Shown here: piece after piece, positions 1-8,399 of the stretch
Layout: the number at the start of each line of letters is the position of its first letter
Position numbering within the stretch: the stretch's first letter is position 1
Program-made: the position numbers and the translations under genes
Notes under the pieces: generated by a model
What the model was told of the DNA's origin: nothing
The model's input: only the letters and a program-made list of their open reading frames with translations
Database searches by the model: none
Assembly: GCA_020051775.1 (NCBI GenBank)
Contig: JAGVQJ010000020.1
Coordinates: 1 to 47,500 of the forward strand
Reading direction: 5' to 3'
DNA length: 47,500 nt
Source: Calditrichota bacterium
GTDB lineage: Bacteria > Electryoneota > B3-LCP

Positions 1-11
1 CGCTTGCGGGA

Positions 12-722
12 ATGACCTTAACATTGTGCATGAATATGAATCCTGTCTCTCCGTTTTTCCACAACCTCCTCGGCCTCTTCCTCCCCAACCTCTGCCTGCT
101 GTGCGACCGGCCGCTGGAGAAGTCTGATCTATACGTCTGCCCGGCCTGTTGGGGTTCTCTTACCGTCTTTCCCGACCGCACCACGCAGCCATTGCGGTCA
201 CTCCGGGGTGTCATGAATCGGCTTTGGATCGGTTGGTCGTATGACGATCGCATGAAGAGCATCATTCATCTCTTCAAATACGACAGTCGCCCGGAACTTG
301 CCGAAGTCCTGGTGCGCGAATGGCTACTCAGTATACCTCACCGCGACGAACTTTCCCAGTTTGACTTGTTGATACCGGTGCCCATTCATCCGGCGAGGCG
401 GCGCGGGCGAGGATTTAACCAAAGCGAACGGTTGGCTAAGGAATTGGGTCGGGTGTTGGATTTGCCGGTCGCAGAAGAACAAATGCTGCGGGTTGTCAAT
501 ACCCCTTCGCAGACCGAACTGGATCGCGAAGACCGCTGGCACAGCGTTCGCGACGCTTTTCGCTTGCACCAAGGTCAGTGGGTGCAGGGGAAACGCATTC
601 TCCTGGTGGACGACCTGGCGACCTCTGGCGCTACGCTGAAAGCGCTGAGCCTGCTGCTGCGCGAATCCGGGGCGGCTGAGGTCAGCGCCGCCGTGCTGGC
701 TTCCCCGGAATTGGAACAGTAG
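12..722 (+). CDS. comF: ComF family phosphoribosyltransferase-like protein
   Basis: Member of the ComF/GntX family, linked in other bacteria to DNA uptake. The N-terminal part has a four-cysteine zinc-binding pattern (CLLC, then CPAC, about residues 28-46). The C-terminal part is a type I phosphoribosyltransferase domain with the PRPP-binding loop LLVDDLATSGATL near residue 200. The 236-residue length is normal for ComF. The start is uncertain because the window opens just upstream: in-frame ATGs lie at 12, 30 and 36. The next gene follows after a 163-bp gap with its own promoter, so this gene probably ends a transcript that begins outside the window. The family assignment is firm; a DNA-uptake role here is inferred only. 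Confidence 0.88.
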   Translation: MTLTLCMNMNPVSPFFHNLLGLFLPNLCLLCDRPLEKSDLYVCPACWGSLTVFPDRTTQPLRSLRGVMNRLWIGWSYDDRMKSIIHLFKYDSRPELAEVLVREWLLSIPHRDELSQFDLLIPVPIHPARRRGRGFNQSERLAKELGRVLDLPVAEEQMLRVVNTPSQTELDREDRWHSVRDAFRLHQGQWVQGKRILLVDDLATSGATLKALSLLLRESGAAEVSAAVLASPELEQ

Positions 723-829
723 CTGAAGCCTCCCGATTTTGCGGCTGGCCTGATAGGGAGCGCAAACTCGCGCAGCAATTTGCGTATAGAGGGGTATTGC
801 CCCACCGACCTGTAAACCCAAAAATATGC

Positions 830-859
830 TTGACATCCAACACCTTTTATGCGTAAATT
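830..859 (+). promoter_or_regulatory. Sigma-70-type promoter for the TPR gene
   Basis: TTGACA at 830-835 and TAAATT at 854-859 are separated by 18 bp. Transcription would start about 20 bp before the ATG at 886. The same -10 hexamer recurs at other gene starts in this window. Confidence 0.7.
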
Positions 860-885
860 TTAGGGTCATATCATAGGTCGGGACG

Positions 886-1719
886 ATGTTCGACGAAGAT
901 GCCAAGACACGCCAGGAAATCAAGCGCCTTTCCAAGTTGGTCAAGAAGCTGCCATTGCTCTTTGCCAGGCTGGGGGAATGCCATTTTCGGTTGGGTGATC
1001 CTGACCGCGCCGAGCCCATTTTAAAGCGCGGGGTGGAGAAACATCCAGACTACGCTGGAGGCTTGCTGGCCTTAGGCGAAGTATACCTGTTTAAGGGCTT
1101 CATTCGCGACGCCGAAGAGGTGGCAGTCAGCGGATTGGCGAAGCATCCCCATCATCTGGGCTTGTTGCAGTTGATGTTACGCATCCGCAAGCGTCTGGAA
1201 GAGGAGCATGAGGCGCGCCGGTTGGAATCACTCTTAGGAACCCTGGATCCATTGCATGCCAGCGAAGATCTATGTCAAGATGAGGCTCAGGCAATAGCTG
1301 AGGAAGAGACTGAGGAGGCGCCTCCTTCACCCCTGGCGACTCCGGCCTCCATCTGGAAATTGAAGGCAGCAGCGCGCCGACAACGCCGGCCACAGGAAGA
1401 AGAACTTCCACCCGAAACCAGTGCCGACGATCAGTCGTCGTCTCCTCTGGCCGGTATCTTAAGTGAAATGGAGACCGTCGCCGAGTCTGGAGATTTGGAC
1501 GACGTCACTACGGAACCTGTGCCTGAATCGTCGGTTCATAAGAAGATCGCTACGAAAACTTTGGGCGAGCTCTACGCTCGGCAGAATAAATTCGACGAGG
1601 CGATTGAAATATACGATTCTTTATTGAACACGAACCCGGATAATGAGTCGTATCGCAAACGCCTGCAGGAACTCATTGCCAGCCGGGAGATGTTCGCACA
1701 ATCCCAGAAGGAAGCGTAA
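886..1719 (+). CDS. Tetratricopeptide-repeat protein of unknown role
   Basis: A 277-residue soluble protein with no signal peptide. TPR-like helices lie at both ends: residues about 15-105 (the stretch from LPLLFARLGECHFRLGDPD onward) and about 225-262 (KTLGELYARQNKFDEAIEIY). Between them is a low-complexity acidic and proline-rich linker (about residues 125-215). TPR units usually form protein-protein docking surfaces, and nothing here shows the partner. It has its own promoter at 830-859 and sits 2 nt upstream of the M24 peptidase gene, so the two are probably co-transcribed. No specific family was recognised beyond the repeats. Confidence 0.8.
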   Translation: MFDEDAKTRQEIKRLSKLVKKLPLLFARLGECHFRLGDPDRAEPILKRGVEKHPDYAGGLLALGEVYLFKGFIRDAEEVAVSGLAKHPHHLGLLQLMLRIRKRLEEEHEARRLESLLGTLDPLHASEDLCQDEAQAIAEEETEEAPPSPLATPASIWKLKAAARRQRRPQEEELPPETSADDQSSSPLAGILSEMETVAESGDLDDVTTEPVPESSVHKKIATKTLGELYARQNKFDEAIEIYDSLLNTNPDNESYRKRLQELIASREMFAQSQKEA

Positions 1720-1721
1720 AG

Positions 1722-2783
1722 ATGGATAGAATCGGACGATTGCGCCAGGAGATGCGCCGCCGCAAGCTGGATAATTTTCTGGTAACGCGCTTGTCGAATA
1801 TTCGCTACTTGTGCGGATTCAGCGGCAGTGCCGGTGTGCTGTTGTTGACGCCGCGTAAGGCGCGCTTTTTCAGCGATTTTCGCTACCGGGAACAAGCCGC
1901 GGAGCAGGTCTCCGGCGCCGATGTGATCATCTATCCCGACGAACTCATGAAGGAATTGCGTCGCCGGCCTCTGAATATGGCAGGCAGCATCGGTTTTGAG
2001 GCTCTCTTTCTGGATGTCTCGACCTATAACCAATGGCGGGAAATCTTTCCGCTGCTTGATTGGATTCCCACGACCAAGCTGGTGGAACAGATCGCTTCGG
2101 TTAAAGATCCCGACGAGATCGAGAAAATCCGCAAGGCGGTGAAGATCACCGACGCCGTTTTTGCCGAAATTCTTAAAATGATCAAACCGGGCGTTTCGGA
2201 GTTGGATTTGTCCGCCGAAATTTCCTATCTCCATAAAAAGAAGGGCGCGGACGGGGATGCTTTTCAACCGATCATAGCCTCCGGGCCGCGGTCTGCTTTA
2301 CCGCATGGCATCGCCAGCGAACGCAAGATCAAGGCCGGCGACATGGTCACGGTGGACATCGGCTGCTTCTACCAGGGGTACGCCAGCGATTTGACCCGCA
2401 CCATAGCGGTCGGGAAAGTCAATCCAAAAATGAAGCAGGTATATGCACTGGTATTGGAAGCGCAGAGCCGCGCCATCGCAGCGGCGCGTTCCGGCCTGAA
2501 GGCCAAGGAATTAGACGAGGTAGCCCGCAGCGTCATCCGCGAGGGCGGTCACAGCGAACACTTTGGGCACGGTTTAGGTCATGGTCTGGGGCTGGAGGTT
2601 CATTCTGAACCCCGCGTCTCGTTCCTTTTCGACGACTTATTGATGGCGGGTCAAGTCATTACCATCGAACCGGGCGTATACATTCCCGACCTGGGCGGCG
2701 TGCGCATCGAAGATGACGTATTGCTCAAAAACTCCCAAGCCGAAGTTTTGACTAAATCCCCTCGGGATTTAATCGTTCTGTAA
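1722..2783 (+). CDS. M24 family Xaa-Pro aminopeptidase/dipeptidase
   Basis: Cytoplasmic metallopeptidase of the pita-bread fold that removes N-terminal residues next to proline. The N-terminal creatinase-type domain covers about residues 1-130 and the catalytic domain about 135-353. The five expected metal ligands are visible: D212 and D223 (VTVDIGCFYQGYASDLTRT), H287 (FGHGLGHGLGLEVH), E316 (ITIEPGVY) and E330 (GGVRIEDDV). The length of 353 is typical of the short PepQ/PepP-like proteins, and substrate preference cannot be told apart from sequence. The ATG at 1722 is preceded by AAGGAAG and lies 2 nt after the TPR gene stop. Confidence 0.92.
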   Translation: MDRIGRLRQEMRRRKLDNFLVTRLSNIRYLCGFSGSAGVLLLTPRKARFFSDFRYREQAAEQVSGADVIIYPDELMKELRRRPLNMAGSIGFEALFLDVSTYNQWREIFPLLDWIPTTKLVEQIASVKDPDEIEKIRKAVKITDAVFAEILKMIKPGVSELDLSAEISYLHKKKGADGDAFQPIIASGPRSALPHGIASERKIKAGDMVTVDIGCFYQGYASDLTRTIAVGKVNPKMKQVYALVLEAQSRAIAAARSGLKAKELDEVARSVIREGGHSEHFGHGLGHGLGLEVHSEPRVSFLFDDLLMAGQVITIEPGVYIPDLGGVRIEDDVLLKNSQAEVLTKSPRDLIVL

Positions 2784-2901
2784 TTTCCTCGGCTGTCCAA
2801 CCTTCTTGTTTGAAGGAACACAAATTCCGATTTGTTAGATGACCATGTCTACCCTCTTCCGTGCTATTTCAGGATTACCAGCAATGCAGTTAGGAAAGTC
2901 C

Positions 2902-5900
2902 ATGATGAGAAAACTTGGCCCCTGGATGGGGGTTTTGCTCTTTCTGGGAGCGGCGCTACAAGCGGTCGCCTTCGACGTACCCCGCGAAGCGTTAATCGAG
3001 GTTGACCAACCGGTCGAGCTCACCGTTGAGGCCGCTGGGATTTGCACCGGGCTGCCGGATTTAGATGCTCTGCTCAGCCAGTACCACGGCGCTCTCACGC
3101 AGTACGCGGTACAGGCTTCCGCCCAGCGTCATCCGACCTTAAAACGCTTCCTGTTGATCCGTCTGGATCAGGCTCAAGAGCGAGAACTGCCTTCTTTTTT
3201 GCATCGGCTTTCCGGATTGGCTTCAGTGCGCTGGGCGCAGGCCAATCATGCCATGCGCTCCAGTTTTCAGCCGGACGATCCCCTGTTTTCCAGCCAATGG
3301 GGTTTGTACACCGTACATGCGCAGGAAGCCTGGGACGTAACTCGCGGCTTGGCCGTTATAGGCCCCGATACGATCCTCATCCCTATCGCCATCATTGATA
3401 CCGGCTGTGAGATGACCCACCCCGACCTGGCTCCCTCACTCTGGACCAACACCGGCGAAATTGCCGGCAACGGACTTGATGACGACGGCAACGGCTTTAT
3501 TGATGATATTCACGGTTGGGACTTCGTGGATGCGCCTTCCTTCCCCAGCGGCGGCGACTACCTGGTGCGGGACAACGATCCTTCCGACGAGATGGGTCAT
3601 GGAACAACCATGGCGGGCATCTCCGGAGCCGTCTTGAACAACGGTCTGGGCGTGGCCGGCCTGGCGCCGGGATGTCCGTTGATGATACTGCGCGCCGGCA
3701 ATATGGACGGCTATCTCCAGGAAGATGACGTGGCCTCGGCCATCATGTACGCTCTGGATAACGGCGCTCGAATAGTCAATATGAGTTTCGGCGACACCGA
3801 ATCCAGCCCCATGCTTGAAAATGTGATCACCTACGCTTCCCAGGGTGGTCTGCTGATGGTAGCGGCTTCGGGAAATTTCGGGACGAACGGGATTATCTAT
3901 CCGGCGGCGTTTGGGCCGGTATTGTGCGTTGGCGCTCTTAATCAGAGCGGCGAACGCGCCTCCTTTTCCAGTTATGGAACTTCGCTGGATCTCATGGCTC
4001 CCGGCTCAAGCATCGTCTCCACTCTTATGTACGCCGGATATGGCACTTTTCAAGGCGGCAGCGGAACCTCCTTCGCGGCGGTATTCGCTTCTGCCGCGGC
4101 GGGTTTAGTTCTTTCCCAGCACCCGGAGTGGGATCCGGCGATGGTTATATCGGCTTTGAAAAGCTCTTGTGACGATCTTGGTGATCCAGGTTGGGACCCG
4201 CAAACCGGACAAGGAATTTTGCGAGCTGACAAAGCCGTAAACGTGGGCGAAGCCCTGGTGGCACAGATCACCTACCCGGCCATGAGTCAAGGATTTGCCC
4301 AAACGGATACACTGCTGATTCTCGGTACGGCCTCCGGTGTTTATTTGCAGAGCTGGCAGGTCTTGAGTGGTGTGGGGGAGAATCCTGTGGCCTGGGACGT
4401 CATAAGTTCTTTTGGCGCGGTACAAGTTGTAGACGGCCCATTAGCCCTTTGGTTGAACCAGCAACCGGTGGATACTGCGTATACCATACGCTTGCAGGCG
4501 GTGGATATATTCGGCCATCTGGTTGATGATCGAGTCGTCATCTACTATGATCCGTCGCCGCCCACCATTTCCGATATCTCCATGGTCCCCATCTTGGATG
4601 GATCGAGACCTTCCTACTTGCTGCGTTTCCATACCGATGACCTCACTACAGGCGAACTGTTGTTGCGCAGCCCGAGCAGCCTTTATGACCGTTGGATCCC
4701 GCTATCTCTGAATTACGAAACTCAGGATCACGTGCTCCTGGTGGGCGGATCCTTAGAGCCATTGGTCTACAATTATCGCATCACCGTAGTGAATTCCTCC
4801 GGGCTTTCCGATACCACGGAAATTCTCGGCAGCATTGATCTGATCGCCACTTCGATTGCTACGAATAATTTCGTGGAGAAACTCCCCTGCAATCTGCCGC
4901 CCGGATACCTTTACGATACGGCCACCGATCTGGATGACGATGGTCTCCTGGAAATTTGGCAGGATTCCCTGAACTCCAACTTCGGCAAGGAATCGCTATA
5001 CGTTTGGGAGAGCGCCACGGGTGCAACGTTTACTTCTTTGGGTTTGAACTTCGGCAAGATGATCCCCAAATCCATTGGCGACAGCGATGCCGATGGCAAA
5101 GCCGAGCTACTTACGCTTTACGGCGGGAAAAGCAAAATCTTCGAGGCGATGACACCTGGCGGCCAGCCTCAACCAAACAATGTTATCTGGTCTGATTCCG
5201 GAGATGTGTGGGGCGTCAAGTTGATGGACCTGGTTTCCGGCGACGGGCATGGCGAAGTGCTGCTGGAACATGGCGGTGTCTACCAACTTTGGGCCAACAC
5301 CGGTTCTGAAAATCTAACCTTCCTGCAGAATCTTCCCGACCCCTTCGGCGGTATGCAAACGGTCTTGCAAACCTTCTGCAAGGTCAACGATTATGACAAC
5401 GACGCCAAACCCGACCTGCTCTTTGGCGATTACTACGGCAACTTGTACATCTATGAGCGGCAGACGGACGGCACTCTGCAACTGTCCTGGAGCGATTCTA
5501 CGGGATTATTGGATACCGGCGAATTCCTCGTTGACGGCGACTGGGATGGAGATGGGATTCCGGAATTCGCCTGCCTGGCTCATACAGAAACTGTACTACC
5601 CGGCGAACATTTAGCGGATACGCGTTACTGGGCGCTGTTCGTCTTTAAAAAGGGGAGTGAGGACGATCAATACCTGCCCTTGGACACGCTCTATTTCTTC
5701 GGCGCTCGCGACCCCTCCGATTTCGCCTCCGGCATCTCTTCGGGAGACGTTTACGGCGATGCGCGGCAGGAAATCATTCTGTGCCTTTATCCTCATCTCT
5801 ACGTTATCGGCTGGGATGTAGTCGGTAGCACTTTCTCACCGCTTTGGTATCACCCTGAATGCCGCAGCAATACCACCGTCATCGGCGATTTCGACCGTAA

Positions 5901-7152
5901 TGGACACGCCGATTTCCTGTTCAACGACGGTGATCAATCGCGCGTCTTCGAGGCGATGGGTTCATGGTCGCAGTATCCGCCGCCGCCGTTGAATTTCCGT
6001 GCCAAACCGCTGTTGCCGCCGCGAGTAGATTTGATTTGGGGGGCAGTTGCTGGAGCTTTGACTTACAATGTTTACAAAGGGGCGAGTCCTACGGCTCTTG
6101 CTCTGCTGGGCGAGGTTTCCGCCACTGATACCACCGATTATGCGGTGATATTGGATTCAACCTATTTTTATGCAGTTTCCACAGTGAATCTGCAGGGCGA
6201 AGGGCCCATGACGATGCCCTTGGCCGCTACCCCCAATGCCGCGCCCACTATCGTCGGTGATACTGCTATCTTTACCTGGCCCGATTTCGTCACGCTGAAC
6301 TTCAACGAGCCTATGGATAATTCCATCCTGGATCCCAACAACTATTACGTGTACAATCCTTTGGTACAGTTAATTCAACCCAAATCCATCGTTTCAGCCT
6401 TGGGCGGCATGCGGGCTGTTCTCACCTTCGACCCGGTGTTCGACGATTCCACAGAGTATCGGATGATCATAGACACTCTTTACGATTTACAGGGATCTCC
6501 CTTGGTTCGTTCGACCGATGATACGTTGAGTTTCAATGCCTATACTGTGGCCCAGGCTGCGCCATATCTCGTTTCGGCCAATGTCAACGCCGACCGATCG
6601 TCAGTTCAGTTGTCGTTCTCACAACCAATGGTCGGTTATGAATTGCCGCTGATTGCCAATTATTCCATCACCACAGATATTGCCTCCGGGATGCCGGACC
6701 TGGATTCGATCAGAATCAGCCAGGTCGTTCCGGAAGCTGGATCTCTGATTGTCAGCTTGCGCTTGGATGCCAGCACACCCATGAACTCGCTGATCTATCG
6801 CGTCGAAGCGCGTAATCTTCACGCCGCCTCCTCCGGGTTGCCGATAGACACTACCCACAATGCTGCCGTCCTCAGTTTTAACCAGGCCTCGTTACGCAAT
6901 GTGTTCGTCGCGCCCAATCCGGCCGCGTCAGCTGGTTTTGTCACTTTCTTCAATCTAACCGACGAAGGTGAAATCCGCATCCTGACAATCACCGGCGAAG
7001 TCATCCGCACGCTTCCCTACCATTTCACCAGCGGCGCCGTGCGTTGGGATTTGGATAACGACCATGGCCGGAAGGTCGGTTCGGGGGTGTATCTGTACAC
7101 CATCAAAAGCAGCAATGAAAGAATTTGGGGAAAAATGGCCGTAGTCCGCTAA
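2902..7152 (+). CDS. Secreted S8 subtilisin-like protease with C-terminal sorting-type domain
   Basis: Large exported serine peptidase. An in-frame ATG at 2839 would give 1437 residues. I prefer 2902 because it follows AGGAAAG and starts a compact signal peptide (MMRKLGPWMGVLLFLGAALQ). In 2839-based numbering the triad is Asp187 (AIIDTGCEMTHPDL), His254 (GHGTTMAG) and Ser411 (GTSFAA), with oxyanion Asn346 (AASGNFG), so it should be active. After the catalytic domain come beta-rich modules: FG-GAP/EF-hand-like Asp-rich repeats around residues 700-1030 (such as DLDDDGLLEIW), a fibronectin-like segment near 1055-1130, and SbsA-type Ig segments near 1150-1350. The last 85 residues form a FlgD/Por-type domain (FVAPNPAASAG ... 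GSGVYLYTIKSSNERIWGKMAVVR). This architecture implies a cell-surface or released protease. It overlaps coaE by 1 nt. Confidence 0.92.
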   Translation: MMRKLGPWMGVLLFLGAALQAVAFDVPREALIEVDQPVELTVEAAGICTGLPDLDALLSQYHGALTQYAVQASAQRHPTLKRFLLIRLDQAQERELPSFLHRLSGLASVRWAQANHAMRSSFQPDDPLFSSQWGLYTVHAQEAWDVTRGLAVIGPDTILIPIAIIDTGCEMTHPDLAPSLWTNTGEIAGNGLDDDGNGFIDDIHGWDFVDAPSFPSGGDYLVRDNDPSDEMGHGTTMAGISGAVLNNGLGVAGLAPGCPLMILRAGNMDGYLQEDDVASAIMYALDNGARIVNMSFGDTESSPMLENVITYASQGGLLMVAASGNFGTNGIIYPAAFGPVLCVGALNQSGERASFSSYGTSLDLMAPGSSIVSTLMYAGYGTFQGGSGTSFAAVFASAAAGLVLSQHPEWDPAMVISALKSSCDDLGDPGWDPQTGQGILRADKAVNVGEALVAQITYPAMSQGFAQTDTLLILGTASGVYLQSWQVLSGVGENPVAWDVISSFGAVQVVDGPLALWLNQQPVDTAYTIRLQAVDIFGHLVDDRVVIYYDPSPPTISDISMVPILDGSRPSYLLRFHTDDLTTGELLLRSPSSLYDRWIPLSLNYETQDHVLLVGGSLEPLVYNYRITVVNSSGLSDTTEILGSIDLIATSIATNNFVEKLPCNLPPGYLYDTATDLDDDGLLEIWQDSLNSNFGKESLYVWESATGATFTSLGLNFGKMIPKSIGDSDADGKAELLTLYGGKSKIFEAMTPGGQPQPNNVIWSDSGDVWGVKLMDLVSGDGHGEVLLEHGGVYQLWANTGSENLTFLQNLPDPFGGMQTVLQTFCKVNDYDNDAKPDLLFGDYYGNLYIYERQTDGTLQLSWSDSTGLLDTGEFLVDGDWDGDGIPEFACLAHTETVLPGEHLADTRYWALFVFKKGSEDDQYLPLDTLYFFGARDPSDFASGISSGDVYGDARQEIILCLYPHLYVIGWDVVGSTFSPLWYHPECRSNTTVIGDFDRNGHADFLFNDGDQSRVFEAMGSWSQYPPPPLNFRAKPLLPPRVDLIWGAVAGALTYNVYKGASPTALALLGEVSATDTTDYAVILDSTYFYAVSTVNLQGEGPMTMPLAATPNAAPTIVGDTAIFTWPDFVTLNFNEPMDNSILDPNNYYVYNPLVQLIQPKSIVSALGGMRAVLTFDPVFDDSTEYRMIIDTLYDLQGSPLVRSTDDTLSFNAYTVAQAAPYLVSANVNADRSSVQLSFSQPMVGYELPLIANYSITTDIASGMPDLDSIRISQVVPEAGSLIVSLRLDASTPMNSLIYRVEARNLHAASSGLPIDTTHNAAVLSFNQASLRNVFVAPNPAASAGFVTFFNLTDEGEIRILTITGEVIRTLPYHFTSGAVRWDLDNDHGRKVGSGVYLYTIKSSNERIWGKMAVVR

Positions 7153-7742
7153 TGCGTTGGGGTTTGACCGGTGGCATTGGCAGCGGGACCAGCGCTGCAG
7201 CCCGACGATTCGAGGAACTTGGAGTGGCGGTCATTTCCGCCGACCAGGTAGGGCACGAAGTATTGAGGCTACCGGAAATCCAACACGAAATCCTGGAGGC
7301 TTTCAGTCCCAAAATCCTGGACGCCAATGGTGAAATCAACCGCACTCGGCTGGGTGAAATCATCTTCGGCAGCGAGCAGGCCAGAAAGAAACTGAACCGG
7401 ATCGTCCACTCACCCCTGCTGGACAGGGTGATGGCGTTGGCTCGAGCGGCTGAAACTCAAACCGGCATCGTGATCGTAGACGCAGCGCTGATTTACGAAT
7501 GGAGTATGCAGGATTTTTTCCACAAAATCATAGTCGTGGACGCCTCCCTGGAAACGCGGGTACAGCGCATCATGGATCGAGATAAGCTCACTCGCGTTCA
7601 GGCCTTACTGCGCATCCATGCGCAGACACGGTTGGAAGCGAAAGTCGAACGAGCGGATTACACGATTGCGAACGACGGAACACTGGAAGAATTATACCGG
7701 CAAGCGGATGAAATCTGGCGGGGAATGAGGGCCGATAAATAA
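7152..7742 (+). CDS. coaE: Dephospho-CoA kinase-like protein with altered P-loop
   Basis: CoaE catalyses the last step of coenzyme A synthesis, phosphorylating the ribose 3'-OH of dephospho-CoA with ATP. The family is clear from the N-terminal GLTGGIGSG, the CoA-site ADQVGHEVL, the DAALIYEW segment, the lid RDKLTRVQALLRIHAQTR and the C-terminal ADYTIANDGTLEEL. The length is normal (196 residues from the ATG at 7152). Oddity: the Walker A lysine is missing. The loop reads GGIGSGTSAAA, with Thr (ACC) where Lys is expected. The start ATG overlaps the subtilase stop (TAATG), implying coupled translation. A strong terminator follows at 7772. Family membership is firm; activity is uncertain. Confidence 0.85.
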   Translation: MRWGLTGGIGSGTSAAARRFEELGVAVISADQVGHEVLRLPEIQHEILEAFSPKILDANGEINRTRLGEIIFGSEQARKKLNRIVHSPLLDRVMALARAAETQTGIVIVDAALIYEWSMQDFFHKIIVVDASLETRVQRIMDRDKLTRVQALLRIHAQTRLEAKVERADYTIANDGTLEELYRQADEIWRGMRADK

Positions 7743-7771
7743 ATTCGGGTCATTATAACTTATAAAAAAAT

Positions 7772-7806
7772 AACAGGCGGTGAGATTTCCTCATCGCCTG
7801 TTTTTA
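7772..7806. terminator. Bidirectional intrinsic terminator
   Basis: A 13-bp stem (AACAGGCGGTGAG pairing with CTCATCGCCTGTT, one G-T pair) closes a 5-nt loop and is followed by TTTTT on the + strand. On the - strand the A-run at 7764-7770 gives a matching U-tract. It therefore ends both coaE and the converging secG/tRNA-Leu transcript. Confidence 0.88.
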
Positions 7807-7811
7807 TCCCG

Positions 7812-7895
7812 TGCCGGAGGCCGGATTTGAACCGGCACACCCTTTCGAGCGCCACCCCCTCAAGATGGTGTGTCTACCAATTTCACCACTCCGGC
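7812..7895 (-). tRNA. tRNA-Leu (anticodon GAG)
   Basis: Read on the minus strand, acceptor GCCGGAG pairs with CTCCGGC, with discriminator A. The anticodon stem CCATC/GGTGG encloses loop TTGAGGG (anticodon GAG). A class II long variable arm (CGCTC-GAAA-GGGTG) follows, then T arm GCCGG/CCGGC. The CCA end is not encoded. It lies 9 nt after the secG stop and just before the terminator, so it is probably processed from the glycolysis-secG transcript. Confidence 0.95.
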
Positions 7896-7904
7896 AAATC
7901 CCAA

Positions 7905-8339
7905 TTATTTCTGCGGCGACTGTTCCCCGCCTGCCGCAGGTTGCTGCTGCGATTGAATCGGCTGCCCCTGGTTCTGAGTCCCCGGCGGTTGGGTGATGGG
8001 CGTTTGTGAATTAGCGCCCTGCTGGCCTTCACTACCAGCCACGCGAGGCAGATTCTGCGCTCCCGTCTGGATCTGCTGCTGAGTCACCGAGACCGCTTCG
8101 CGATTCTGCGACATGAGCGAAAGCGCCAGTGAGTTCAGCATGAATACGATGGCCAGGACTGTTGTCGCCCGAGAAAAAAAGTTGGCCGTTCCGCGGGCTC
8201 CCAGGAATGCCATGGAGGAACCACCGCCGCCGAACGGTGAACCGGCCAGACCGCCTCCCTTGGACGATTGCAAAAGAATGGCGACCATCAACAACGCGGA
8301 TACGACGACGTGCAGCAGGATTAACAGTACGTAGAACAT
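7905..8339 (-). CDS. secG: Preprotein translocase subunit SecG
   Basis: Small inner-membrane subunit of the SecYEG channel. Two membrane segments are visible: residues 2-22 (FYVLLILLHVVVSALLMVA) and about 56-78 (ATTVLAIVFMLNSLALSLM). Between them is the conserved SecG signature LLQSSKGGGLAGSPFGGG followed by GARGTANF. The 144-residue length is longer than the usual 75-110, owing to a Gln/Pro-rich hydrophilic tail (from about residue 85). A GGAAAG ribosome-binding site precedes the ATG. It is the last protein gene of the glycolytic operon, 60 nt after tpiA, a pairing seen in many bacteria. Confidence 0.93.
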   Translation of the reverse strand: MFYVLLILLHVVVSALLMVAILLQSSKGGGLAGSPFGGGGSSMAFLGARGTANFFSRATTVLAIVFMLNSLALSLMSQNREAVSVTQQQIQTGAQNLPRVAGSEGQQGANSQTPITQPPGTQNQGQPIQSQQQPAAGGEQSPQK

Positions 8340-8399
8340 GATCTTTCCGTTCTGTGATTTGTTGTTTTTAGATTTAGAAAAAAACTAAGGACTGGAAAA

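Noticed and set aside
791-803. GGGG-TATTG-CCCC hairpin after comF as a terminator
   Set aside because: Stem of four pairs without a T-run; too weak to call.
324-1019. 231-codon minus-strand reading frame across comF and the TPR gene
   Set aside because: It is antisense to clear family motifs on the + strand and spans the promoter; the translation shows no recognisable domain.
1572-2267. 231-codon minus-strand reading frame inside the M24 peptidase
   Set aside because: Shadow of a real gene whose metal ligands are all on the + strand.
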